Assembly: GCA_005883085.1 (NCBI GenBank)
Contig: VBAY01000047.1
Location: 1-40,588 of the forward strand
Direction of reading: 5' to 3'
DNA length: 40,588 bases
From: Candidatus Bathyarchaeota archaeon
GTDB taxonomy: Archaea; Thermoproteota; Bathyarchaeia; 40CM-2-53-6
Shown here: in pieces, positions 30,465 through 40,588 of the stretch
Layout: each line of letters opens with the position of its first letter
Numbering within the stretch: the first letter of the stretch is position 1
Notes under the pieces: generated by a model
What the model was told of the DNA's origin: nothing
Seen by the model: only the letters and a program-made list of their open reading frames with translations
The model's database searches: none
Made by a program: the position numbers and the translations under genes

Positions 30465-33400
30465 CTACGCGAGTATGGTGAAGCTTCCGCTAGTTCGGAC
30501 GAAGCCGATGGCCGCTGTGCTCTGTTGTGTTAGCGATGTCGGGCTGGTGCCCCAGAGTATCACCATCTGGAAACTGAACGACCTGCCAATGTCCGCGTTG
30601 GTGAACGTCTTCGTCAGGATCAGGTTGGTCAGCAATTGATTTGGCGCGAGAGTGATCACTGATGATGTCAGGGTGAAGGGTACAAAGCCGGCTCCGTCGA
30701 CCACGTTGATCTGTACTTGGGCATAGACGGTTGTGCTGGGATCGGTGTTTTGCAGGCCGAATCTCCATTGCTGCTGGAAGTTATTCTTGGAAAGTTGCAG
30801 GCGCTGCTTCCAGTTGCTCTGGCCAAACGCTGGTGCTGACACCTGTGCACCGCTTACCGTCACATTGACGTTGGTGGAGTGCGTTATTGTCCCGCTCGTG
30901 CCTGTCACGGTCACGATGTAGGTGCCGTTTAGTGAACCCATTACGGTGAGGGTGCTTGAGCCAGACATCATTATACTTGTTGGGCTGAGGGAGGCTGTGA
31001 GTCCCGTGGATGGATTGACGGTGGCCGTTAGGCTGACTGTGCCGCTGAATCCGTTGATGGGGGTGATGGTGATCGTTGAGGTTCCGGTTCCGCCGACGGA
31101 TATGGTGAATGAGGCTGGGCTGGCTGTTATGGTGAAGTCGGGTGTCGTGACATGCAGTGTAATTACTGCGGTTGTGTGGGAGAGCAAGCCGCTAGTCCCT
31201 GTTACGGTGACGGTGTAGTCGCCGTTCGCCGCTGCACTGAGGGATAGGGTTGTGCTGTCGAACCCGCTTGAGAGGACGAGGACGCTCTTGCCGAGAGTGG
31301 CGGTTAGGCCGGCTGACGGGCTTGTCGTAAGCGAGACACTGCCTGCAAATCCGTTGACACTACTTGCGGATATCGGTGTCGTGCATGTTACACCTGGAGT
31401 ACAGTTGACTGTTACCGCCGCGGAGGGTGAAATTGTGAAGTCGTTGAAGTTGAACGTCGCCGTCGCGGAGTGGCTGAGGCTTCCACTGGTGGCCGTGATT
31501 GCAACACTGAACGTGCCGGCTGACGTCGACTTGCATGATACGGTCGAGGTCTGCGGGGACGGTGGCAGTGTTACGCTGGAAGGTGTTACTGAGCAGACAA
31601 GCGGTGCTAGAGCTGTGGCAGAGAGTGTTACAGCTCCTGCAAACCCATTGAGACCGGTGACGGTGACCGTGGAGGACGCGGTTGTGGTCCCATCGGCTGG
31701 AGCCGCGGCTGGCGCGGACGCGCTAATCGTGAAGTCGACCACATGGAATAGGATTGCGGAAGTGGTGTGGGTTAGACCGCCGCTTGTTCCTGTTACGGTG
31801 ACGGTGTAGTCACCAGCAGTTGCAGCGGAGCATGAGAGTGTCGAGGTCTGCGGAGATGTTCCGAAGGTCACACTGGTGGGTGTCAAACCGCATAGTAGAC
31901 CTGTTGGTGTTGAGGCGGACACGGAGAGGTTGACTGTTCCTGTGAAGCTTCCGATAGAAGTTACCGTTATTGTTGAGGTGCCAGAGGCGCCTGCAAGTAT
32001 CTGGGAGGGAGTGACTGCGCTAGCTGAGATGCTGAAGTCCTGTCCTCCGGGTGACACTGCGACGATGACCGTTCGGGTCAGAGTTCCGCTTGTGCCAGTG
32101 ATTGTGACGCTGAAGCTGACGGCACCCGTACATCCCGCAGTTAGGGTTGCGGCGTTAGGTGTTGGGAGAGTGACAGAGGCGGGGGATATGGTGGCTGTGC
32201 ATCCAGCTGGAACGACCGATGTGACGGCTAGCGAGATGCTTCCAGTGAATCCGTTGAGGGCGTTCGCGGATATCGTAGAGGTGCCCGTGTTAGGTGCAGT
32301 GTAGCTGATGCTGGAGGGACTTGAGGTTAGAGTGAAATCGGTTACATGGAAGAGAATTGTTGCCGTCATATGAGATAATGTTCCGTCAGTTCCGGTTACG
32401 ATGACAGTGTAGTCACCTGCTGTTGCTGCGGAGCAGCTCAAGGTTGCTGTTTGTGGGGATGTGCCGAAGGTTACGCTAGCTGGCAACGTGCATGTTAATC
32501 CTGCAGGGGTAGATGCGGATACCGCGAGATTGACGGTTCCGGTCAGGCCATTAATCGCCGTTACGGTGATCGTTGAGGTGCCAGACGCTCCGACCAGTAT
32601 CTGGGTTGGCGATACTGCGCCTGAGGCGATTGTGAAGTCAACGACGTGGAAGAGAATCGAGGCGGTGGTGTGACTCAAGGTTCCATCGGTACCAGTTACT
32701 GTAACGGTGTATTGGCCTGCTGTTGTTGCGGAGCAACTAAGCGTAGCAGTCTGAGGCGATGAGCCGAATGTCACACTCGCCGGGAGGGTGCATGTCAAAC
32801 CGGCCGGAGTGGATGCTGATACTGCAAGTATTGGCCTGCCGTTGTGGCGCTGCATGATAGTGTCGCGGTCTGTGGCGAAGTGCCGAATGTTACGCTGGCG
32901 GGTAGAGTGCAGGTTAGACCCGCAGGTGTAGAAGCGGACACTGCAAGATTGACAGTGCCGGTTAGACCGTTGACCGCCGTTACGGTGATGGTTGAGGCGC
33001 CGGACCCGCCTGCGAGTATCTGTGTTGGGGATACGGCTCCTGCTGCGATTGCAAAGTCAACCACATGGAATAGGATTGCGAAAGTAGTCTGGGTTATGCT
33101 GCCGCTTGTTCCTGTTACGGTGACGGTGTAGTCACCAGCAGTTGCAGCGGAGCATGAGAGTGTCGAGGTCTGCGGAGATGTTCCGAAGGTCACACTGGTG
33201 GGTGTCAAACCGCATAGTAGACCTGCAGGTGTTGAGGCAGACACTGACAGATTGACCGTTCCTGTAAAGCCTCCTTGGGCGGTCAGCGTTATTGTCGATG
33301 TTCCAGACGCACCTGCCAGGATCTGGGAGGGAGTAACAGCACTGGCGGCGATAGTGAAGGTCTGTCCTCCGGGTGATACCGAGATAGTGACGGTTCGGGT

Positions 33401-36400
33401 CAGAGTTCCGCTTGTGCCAGTGATTGTGACGCTGAAGCTGATGGCACTCGTACATCCCGCAGTTAGGGTTGCAGTGTTAGGCGTTGGAAGGGTGACGGAG
33501 GCTGGCGAGATCGTGGCTGTGCATCCAGCTGGAACAACCGATGTAACGGCCAACGAGATGCTGCCGGTGAAGCCGTTGAGAGCGTTCGCGGTTATTGTGG
33601 AAGTGCTTGTGTTGGGCGCAGTGTAGGTTATACTGGCTGGACTCGAGGTTAGGTTGAAGTCGGTTACATGGAAGAGGATTGTTGCCGTTGTATGACTGAG
33701 CGTTCCGTCAGTTCCGGCTACGGTGACTGTGTAGTCTCCTGCCGCTGATGCCGTGCACGAGAGTGTCGCAGTCTGCGGAGAAGTTCCGAAGGTGACACTA
33801 GCTGGTAACGTGCATGTCAGACCCGCGGGTGTAGATGCGGACACTGCTAGGTTCACAGTACCAGTCAAACCATTGACCGCGGTTACTGTGACAGTTGAGG
33901 TTCCAGAAGATCCCACTAGGATCTGTGTTGGTGAAACCGCTCCCGCTGCGATCGTGAAGTCTACAACATGGAAGAGAATTGTTCCTGTTGTATGAGTAAG
34001 TGTTCCATCAGTTCCAGTCACTGTTACGGTGTAATCGCCCGCTGACGCTGCGGTGCAGGACAGTGTTGCTGTCTGTGGAGATGTTCCAAATGTGACGCTA
34101 GCCGGGAGGGTGCATGTCAAACCGGCCGGAGTGGATGCTGATACTGCGAGATTGACAGTTCCCGTTAGACCGTTGACTGCTGTGACTGTGATCGTTGAGG
34201 CTCCGGAGCCGCCTGCGAGTATCTGTGTTGGAGATACTGCGCCCGCTGCAATCGTAAAGTCGACAACATGGAACAGTATTGTTCCAGTTGTGTGACTCAA
34301 CGTACCGTCTGTTCCTGTAACAGTTACTGTGTAATCACCTGCGGAGGCCGCACTGCACGACAATGTTGCGGTTTGCGGCGAGGTTCCGAAAGTGACGCTT
34401 GCCGGGAGAGTGCAGGTTAGTCCAGCAGGTGTGGACGCAGATACTGCGAGGTTAACAGTTCCAGTCAGCCCGTTGAGGGCGGTGACGGTTATGGTCGATG
34501 TGCCGGATGCTCCAGCGAATATCTGGGCTGGCAGGACTGCGCCTGCGGCAATTGTGAAGTCGACGACATGGAAGAGTATGGCAGATGTAGTGTGGCTTAG
34601 AGCGCCGCTTGTTCCTGTTACGGTAACAGTGTAATCGCCAGCAGTAGCGCTGCATGATAGTGTCGCGGTCTGTGGAGAAGTTCCGAAAGTGACACTCGTC
34701 GGTGCTAGGGAGCATATTAGACCGGCAGGTGTCGACGCGGACACTGCGAGGTTCACGGTGCCGGTGAATCCGTTCAATGCAGTGAGGGTGATCGTGGAGG
34801 TTCCTGACGAGCCTGCGAGAATCTGGGTTGGGGTGACAGCACTTGCAGCGATGGTGAAGTCGGCTCCTGGACTGACCGGTACAGTTACGGTTCGGGTCAG
34901 AGTTCCGCTTGTGCCAGTGATTGTAACGCTGAAGCTGATGGCACTAGTGCAGCCCGCTGTCAGAGTCGCAGTGTTAGGTGTTGGAAGGGTGACGGAGGCT
35001 GGCGAGATCGTGGCTGTGCATCCAGCTGGAACGACCGATGTGACGGCTAGCGAGATGCTTCCAGTGAATCCGTTCTGAGCATTAGCAGTTATCGTGGAGG
35101 TCCCTGTGTTGGGTGGAGTGTAGGTAATGGTGGTTGGGCTCGCGGTAATGGTGAAGGCGGTCACGTGGAACAGAATCGATGCGGTCGTGTGCGATAATGT
35201 TCCATCTGTTCCTGTGACTGTTACGGTATAATCAGCTGCATTAGCAGCAGAGCAAGACAATGTTGCTGTCTGCGGCGAGGTTCCGAAAGTGACGCTGGCG
35301 GGTAGAGTGCAGGTTAGACCTGCGGGGGTGGAGGCGGAAACTGCGAGACTAACTGTGCCGGTCAAACCATTGACCGCAGTCACAGTGATAGTCGAGGTTC
35401 CGGAGGCCCCGGCGAGGATCTGGGCGGGACTAACAGCTCCGGCAGCAATGGTGAAGTCAACGACGTGGAAGAGAATTGTCGCTGTCGTGTGAGTGAGAGT
35501 TCCATCAGTACCAGTTACTGTGACAGTGTAGTCACCCGCAGCAGTTGCGCTGCATGACAATGTTGCGGTCTGTGGAGATGTTCCGAAGGTGACACTAGCT
35601 GGTAACGTGCATGTTAGACCTGCGGGTGTAGAGGCGGATACCGCAAGGTTGACAGTGCCTGTAAGACCGTTCACAGCGGTCACTGTTATCGTAGAGGTTC
35701 CGGAGGAACCGGCTAGTATCTGGGTTGGCGATACTGCGCCTGCGGCAATTGTGAAGTCAACGACGTGGAAGAGAATCGAGGCGGTGGTGTGACTCAAGGT
35801 TCCATCGGTACCAGTTACTGTAACGGTGTATTGGCCTGCTGTTGTTGCGGAGCAACTAAGCGTAGCAGTCTGAGGCGATGAGCCGAATGTCACACTCGCC
35901 GGGAGGGTGCATGTCAAACCGGCCGGAGTGGATGCTGATACTGCAACGGCGGTGCATGATAGTGTCGCGGTCTGTGGGGAAGTGCCGAATGTTACGCTGG
36001 CAGGGAGAGTGCAGGTTAGTCCCGCTGGGGTCGAAGCGGATACTGCTAGGTTCACGGTGCCTGTGAACCCGTTCACCGCTGTTACGGTAATTGTCGAGGT
36101 TCCTGATGCTCCGGCTAGAATCTGGGAAGGAGCAACTGCTCCAGCGGCGATGGTATAGTCTACTACATGGAATAGGATTGTGCCTGTAGTGTGGGTTAGA
36201 GTGCCGCTTGTACCCGTAGCAGTGACGGTATAGTCACCTGCTGCTGATGCACTGCACGATAGTGTCGAGGTTTGCGGGGAAGTTCCGAAAGTGACACTCG
36301 TCGGTGCTAGGGAGCATGTTAGACCGGCAGGTGTCGACGCGGACACTGCGAGGTTCACGGTGCCGGTGAATCCGTTCAGTGCGGTTAAGGTGATCGTGGA

Positions 36401-39400
36401 GGTTCCAGAAGATCCAGCAAGGATCTGGGCAGGGCTGACAGCGCCTGCAGCTATGCTAAAGTCGGCTTGCGGCGTGAACGTGACGGTGACTGTGCGGGTC
36501 AGACTGCCGCTCGTGCCGCTTACTGTGACCGTGAAGGTGACTGAGCAGCTTCCGGCTGTTAGTGTTGCGGTGTTGGGTGTTGGAAGAGTGACGGTTGACG
36601 GGGATATTGTATTCGTGCAACCAGAGGGTGGAGTCGAGGTGATTGTTAGGGCGATGCTTCCAGTGAAGCCGTTCTGAGCGTTCGCGGTTATAGTGGAAGT
36701 GGAGGTGCCTGGCGGAGTGAAGCTGACTGTTGAGGGGTTGGCAGTAAGGGTGAAGGCAACTACGTGGAATAGAATTGTTGTTGTAGTGTGTGTTAGGGTT
36801 CCATCGGTTCCAGTTACTGTGACAGTATAGTCGCCTGCGTTTGCAGCACTACACGACAGTGTAGCGGTCTGCGGTGAGGTTCCGAAGGTGACACTAGCGG
36901 GTAGAGTGCAGGTTAGTCCTGCGGGTGTGGATACTGATACCGCAAGATTGACAGTTCCTGTCAGGCCGTTGAGAGCTGTTACAGTGATTATCGAGGTTCC
37001 GGAGGCTCCTGCAAATATCTGCGCAGGAGATACCGCGCCTGCTGCAATCGTAAAGTCGACAACATGGAAGAGAATCGTCGCGGTGGTGTGGCTTAGGGTT
37101 CCATCAGTTCCGGTTACCGTAACCGTGTAGTCTCCTGCTGCTGCAGCTGTGCATGAGAGGGTTGCAGTCTGCGGAGAAGTTCCGAATGTGACACTGCCTG
37201 GGAGGGTGCATGTCAAGCCAGCTGGAGTGGAAGCAGATACTGCTAGGTTTACTGTCCCGGTTAGACCGTTCAGCGCGGTTACAGTGATTGTCGAGGTCCC
37301 GGAGCTGCCGGCGAATATCTGGGCTGGGCTAACTGCTCCGGCAGCAATCGAAAAGTCAACAACATGGAATAGTATATTGGCAGTAGTGTGAGAGCGAGTT
37401 CCGACACTCCCAGTGACTGTTACTGTGTAATCACCGGCGGTTGCGGCACTGCATGACAGTGTCGCGGTCTGGGGCGATGTACCGAATGTGACACTCGCGG
37501 GGAGGGTGCAGGTCAATCCGGCTGGAGTGGAGACGGAAACTGCGAGGTTGACAGCGCCAGTCAGTCCATTGACTGCTGTGACTGTGATAGTGGAGGTTCC
37601 AGAAGCACCAGCAAGTATCTGTGTCGGTGATACCGCTCCGGCTGCAATCGTAAAGTCGACAACATGGAAGAGAATCGTCGCGGTGGTGTGGCTTAGGGTT
37701 CCATCAGTTCCAGTTACGGTAACGGTGTAGTCACCCGCTGTCGCGGCGCTACAAGATAGTGTGGCTGTCTGTGGAGACGTGCCAAACGTCACACTTGCTG
37801 GAAGAGTGCATGTCAAACCGGCTGGAGTGGAGGCGGAAACTGCAAGGTTAACTGTACCGGTTAAGCCGTTGACAGCAGTTACTGTAATCGTTGAGGTTCC
37901 TGAAGCAGCCGCTAGTATCTGAGCCGGGGACACTGCTCCCGCAGCGATGGTGAAATCAACAACGTGGAAGAGAATCGTCGCAGTCGTATGAGTGAGAGTT
38001 CCATCGGTTCCAGTTACTGTGACAGTATAGTCGCCTGCAGCAGTTGCAGAGCAACTCAATGTCGCAGTCTGAGGCGAAGTTCCGAAAGTAACGCTAGCAG
38101 GTAAGGTGCACGTAAGACCTGCGGGTGTCGAGGCCGAGACCGCAAGATTCACAGTACCAGTCAGGCCGTTCAGCGCTGTTACGGTGATCGTGGACGTTCC
38201 GGAGCTGCCCGCGAAAATCTGCGCAGGCGAAACTGCTCCTGCGGCGATCGAGAAGTCTACCACGTGGAAGAGGATGGTTGCAGTGGTGTGACTGAGGGTT
38301 CCGTCGGTACCCGTGACAGTGACAGTGTAGTCAGCTGCTGTCGAGGCGCTGCATGATAGTGTCGCTGTTTGTGGGGATGTTCCGAATGTTACGCTGGCAG
38401 GGAGAGTGCAGGTTAGTCCCGCTGGGGTCGAAGCGGATACTGCTAGGTTGACGGTGCCAGTTAGACCGTTGAGAGCTGTAACAGTCACAGTTGAGGTCCC
38501 GGATGAACCAGCTAGTATCGTGGCAGGACTCACTGCACCGGCAGCGATGGTGAAGTCTACTACGTGGAAGAGAATCGCCGCGGTAGTGTGGGTGCGAGCG
38601 CCATCAGTGCCTGTTACAGTTACTGTATAGTCGCCTGCAGCAGTTGCAGAGCAACTCAATGTCGCAGTCTGAGGCGAAGTTCCGAAAGTAACACTGGCAG
38701 GCAGAGTGCATGTCAAGCCAGCTGGAGTGGAAGCTGACACCGACAATCCAACTGCTCCTGTCAGTCCATTGACTGCTGTGACTGTGATAGTGGAGGTTCC
38801 AGAAGCACCAGCAAGTATCTGTGTTGGTGATACCGCGCCTGCTGCAATCGTAAAGTCGACAACATGGAAGAGGATCGTCGCGGTGGTGTGGCTTAGGGTT
38901 CCATCAGTTCCAGTTACCGTTACGGTATAGTCGGCCGCGTTAGCGGCGCTGCAGCTGAGAGTCGCGGTCTGAGGCGATGTACCGAATGTCACACTCGCTG
39001 GAAGGGTGCAGGTTAGGCCTGCGGGTGTGGATGCAGATACTGCTAGGTTGACCGTACCAGTCAAGCCGTTCAACGCAGTTACAGTAATAGTTGACGTGCC
39101 TGAGGATCCTGCGAGAATCTGGGCCGGAGATACTGCTCCAGCAGCGATGCTGAAGTCTACAACATGGAAGAGGATCGTTGCTGTCGTATGACTGAGGGTC
39201 GCGTCTGTTCCCGTAACGGTTACGGTATAATCGGCCGCTGCTGCGGCGCTGCAGGATAATGTCGCTGTCTGTGGGGATGTTCCGAATGTTACGCTGGCAG
39301 GTAGAGTGCATGTCAAGCCAGCAGGGGTGGATGCTGATACCGCGAGATTGACCGTTCCGGTCAGACCATTCAACGCTGTTACAGTAATAGTTGACGTGCC

Positions 39401-40588
39401 TGAAGAGCCCGCTAGTATCTGAGTTGGTGATACTGCCCCGGCTGCGATCGTGAAGTCAACTACATGGAAGAGAATTGCTGCGGTCGTCTTAGTGCGAGCT
39501 CCATCTGTACCGGTGACAGTTACCGTGTAGTCGCCCGCGGTCGCCGCGCTACAGGATAGTGTAGCAGTCTGAGGCGAAGTGCCGAAGGTCACGTTGGGTA
39601 CGGTGCACGTTAGACCTGCAGGAGTGGAGGCAGAAGCCGCGAGGCTTACAGTTCCGGTCAATCCATTGACGGCTGTGACCGTGATCGTGGATGTTCCAGA
39701 TGCTCCAGCTAGTATCTGGGCTGGGGACACGGCGCCCGCAGCGATATTGAAGTCGACTACGTGGAAGAGGATTGTCGCGGTAGTGTGGCTTAGAGTTCCG
39801 TCAGTTCCAGTTACGGTTACGGTGTAGTCAGCTGCTGCGGCTGCACTGCATGACAATGTGGCAGTCTGTGGCGATGTCCCGAATGTAACGCTGGCAGGCA
39901 AGGTGCATGTCAAGCCGGCCGGAGTAGAGACAGACACCGCAAGGTTGACCGTGCCGGTCAAGCCGTTCAACGCTGTAACAGTTATTGTCGAAGTGCCAGA
40001 AGATCCGGCCAGTATCTGGGTAGGTGATACAGCTCCGGCGGAGATGCTGAAGTCTACAACATGGAAGAGAATCGTTGCTGTCGTATGACTAAGGGTCGCG
40101 TCTGTTCCTGTAACAGTCACGGTGTAGTCGCCTGCTGCCGCTGCAGAGCAGCTCAATGTGGCAGTCTGAGGTGAAGTTCCGAAGGTAACACTTGCTGGAA
40201 GAGTGCATGTTAGTCCTGCAGGTGTGGAAACTGATACTGCGAGATTGACAGTTCCGGTCAATCCGTTCAGCGCTGTGACGGTTATTGTGGACGTTCCAGA
40301 GCTGCCCGCGAAAATCTGGGTTGGACTAACCACTCCGGCTGCAATGCTGAAGTCTACAACATGGAACAGGATCGCGGCAGTAGTGTGAGACAACGCAGCA
40401 TTGGTGCCTGTAACCGTGACAGTGTAGTCACCCGCAACCGTCGCGCTGCAGGATAGTGTCGCAGTCTGGGGCGATGTTCCGAATGTTACGCTAGGAGGTA
40501 GAGTGCAGGTTAGACCCGCAGGCGTAGACGCGGAAACCGACAGGTTCACCGTGCCCGAGTAGCCAGTCGCACCCGCTGTAACTGTGAT
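30465..40588 (-). CDS. Giant secreted Ig-like repeat protein (5' end outside window; frame broken at ~32828)
   Basis: One gene read in two frames: 40588 to 32795 (open to the window edge) and about 32855 to the TAG at 30465. Together they encode more than 3,300 residues. About 32 Ig-like units of ~100 aa follow one another, mostly of type A (FTIAAGAVSPTQILAGSSGT ... GLTCTLPASVTFG ... TATLSCSA ... DYTVTVTGTDG). Four type-B units interrupt them. Most units hold two Cys about 20 residues apart, probably a disulfide each. The last three units lose the pattern and a ~120-aa C-terminal domain ends the protein; no membrane helix is seen. Likely a long, rigid surface stalk or adhesin. The frame break follows loss of part of one unit. 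The apparent start at 40549 is inside a unit. Confidence 0.85.
32035..32340 (-). repeat. Type-B Ig-like unit (one of four)
   Basis: It encodes a unit starting FTLTSSPSSISYTAPNTGTS with Cys pairs in AGCTATIS and LTAGCTGA, distinct from type A. Further type-B units are at about 33360-33660, 34865-35160 and 36470-36760, spaced 1.3-1.6 kb apart. Confidence 0.75.
32795..32855 (-). other. Frameshift seam in the giant repeat protein
   Basis: Reading on the minus strand, SCSATTAGQY should continue with TVTVTG. Instead the sequence jumps to CTTGCAGTATCAGCATCC, which is LAVSAS from the middle of the next unit but in another frame. The upstream frame then stops after HPLRPV. The downstream frame resumes with AVSASTPAGL. 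The loss of about two thirds of a unit is not a multiple of three. Confidence 0.85.

Larger units (their letters stand above)
30640..40588 (-). repeat. Array of ~32 tandem ~300-bp units encoding Ig-like domains
   Basis: In the right part (about 36.8-40.5 kb) units recur with an exact 300-bp period: for example the TLPASVTFG block recurs at about 36.9, 37.2, 37.5, 37.8, 38.1, 38.4, 38.7 and 39.0 kb. Unit DNA differs mostly at third codon positions while the protein stays nearly identical, so the array is old and under purifying selection, or homogenised in patches. Confidence 0.9.

Noticed and set aside
32844..40388. Many 60-185-codon open frames on the plus strand across the repeat array
   Set aside because: They are the antisense of the same repeated domain, recur with the 300-bp period, and the minus-strand frame has clear Ig-like domains and continuity.
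40547..40549. GTG at the right edge as the start of the giant protein
   Set aside because: It encodes Val inside the conserved GTVNL strand of a unit; the frame continues to the window edge.
30640..40588. Regular repeats resembling a CRISPR array
   Set aside because: Units are ~300 bp, coding, contiguous without unique spacers, and no cas gene is nearby.

Overview
The window reads as archaeal, most likely a heterotrophic, non-ammonia-oxidising Thaumarchaeota/TACK lineage. This is an inference. It rests on leaderless or near-leaderless genes behind A/T-rich TATA boxes, many TTG starts, tRNA genes with short introns at unusual positions, a TrmB-type regulator, a COG2522-type regulator, a Sulfolobus-like two-subunit 2-oxoacid:ferredoxin oxidoreductase, and large secreted proteins with Ala-His-Ala-type signal peptides. 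No ammonia-oxidation gene is visible.

Positions 1-9400 are a housekeeping segment. It holds the C-terminal part of an aldehyde dehydrogenase (cut by the window edge), korA/korB, an aquaporin-family channel, a stand-alone DUF59 Fe-S assembly-type protein, a Cys-rich HTH regulator, a small basic peptide candidate, an unknown 141-aa protein, acylphosphatase, a DUF1858-like protein, a DUF59-Mrp/NBP35 ATPase and a divergent TrmB-like regulator. Positions 9463-9816 hold two tRNA genes, both with introns: a probable tRNA-Glu interrupted in both the anticodon loop and the T loop, and a tRNA-Leu(TAG) with a 29-nt intron inside the anticodon stem.

Positions 10118-22304 hold a membrane-anchored secreted protein and a peptide-type ABC transporter locus on the minus strand. 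The locus has two ATPases (OppF, OppD), permease OppC with a large extracytoplasmic insert, and permease OppB, which is broken by an internal deletion plus frameshift that removes the ATPase-coupling (EAA) region. It ends with two paralogous ~860-aa substrate-binding proteins. These share perfect or near-perfect DNA tracts (gene conversion) and have their family motifs in what looks like circularly permuted order. Two extra membrane-protein genes, oriented divergently with overlapping starts, sit between oppC and oppD.

Positions 22445 to the right edge are the most unusual part: a minus-strand run of secreted proteins that looks like an archaeal cohesin-dockerin surface system. Two proteins carry an N-terminal cohesin-like domain, one of them also a PKD domain, a CARDB-like domain and a C-terminal membrane anchor. 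They alternate with two beta-propeller-like proteins that each end in a two-repeat dockerin. Upstream lies a giant protein of more than 3,300 residues (start outside the window) made of about 32 Ig-like ~100-aa units, most with a conserved Cys pair. Its C-terminal domain resembles that of the second cohesin-like protein, and its frame is broken at a repeat-deletion seam near 32828. Working model (inference): the membrane-anchored cohesin protein and the long repeat proteins form a cell-surface scaffold, propeller-dockerin proteins dock on it to bind or process glycans or proteins, and the adjacent transporter imports released peptides or oligomers. One binding-protein gene and one cohesin gene share a nearly identical promoter element, which fits co-regulation.
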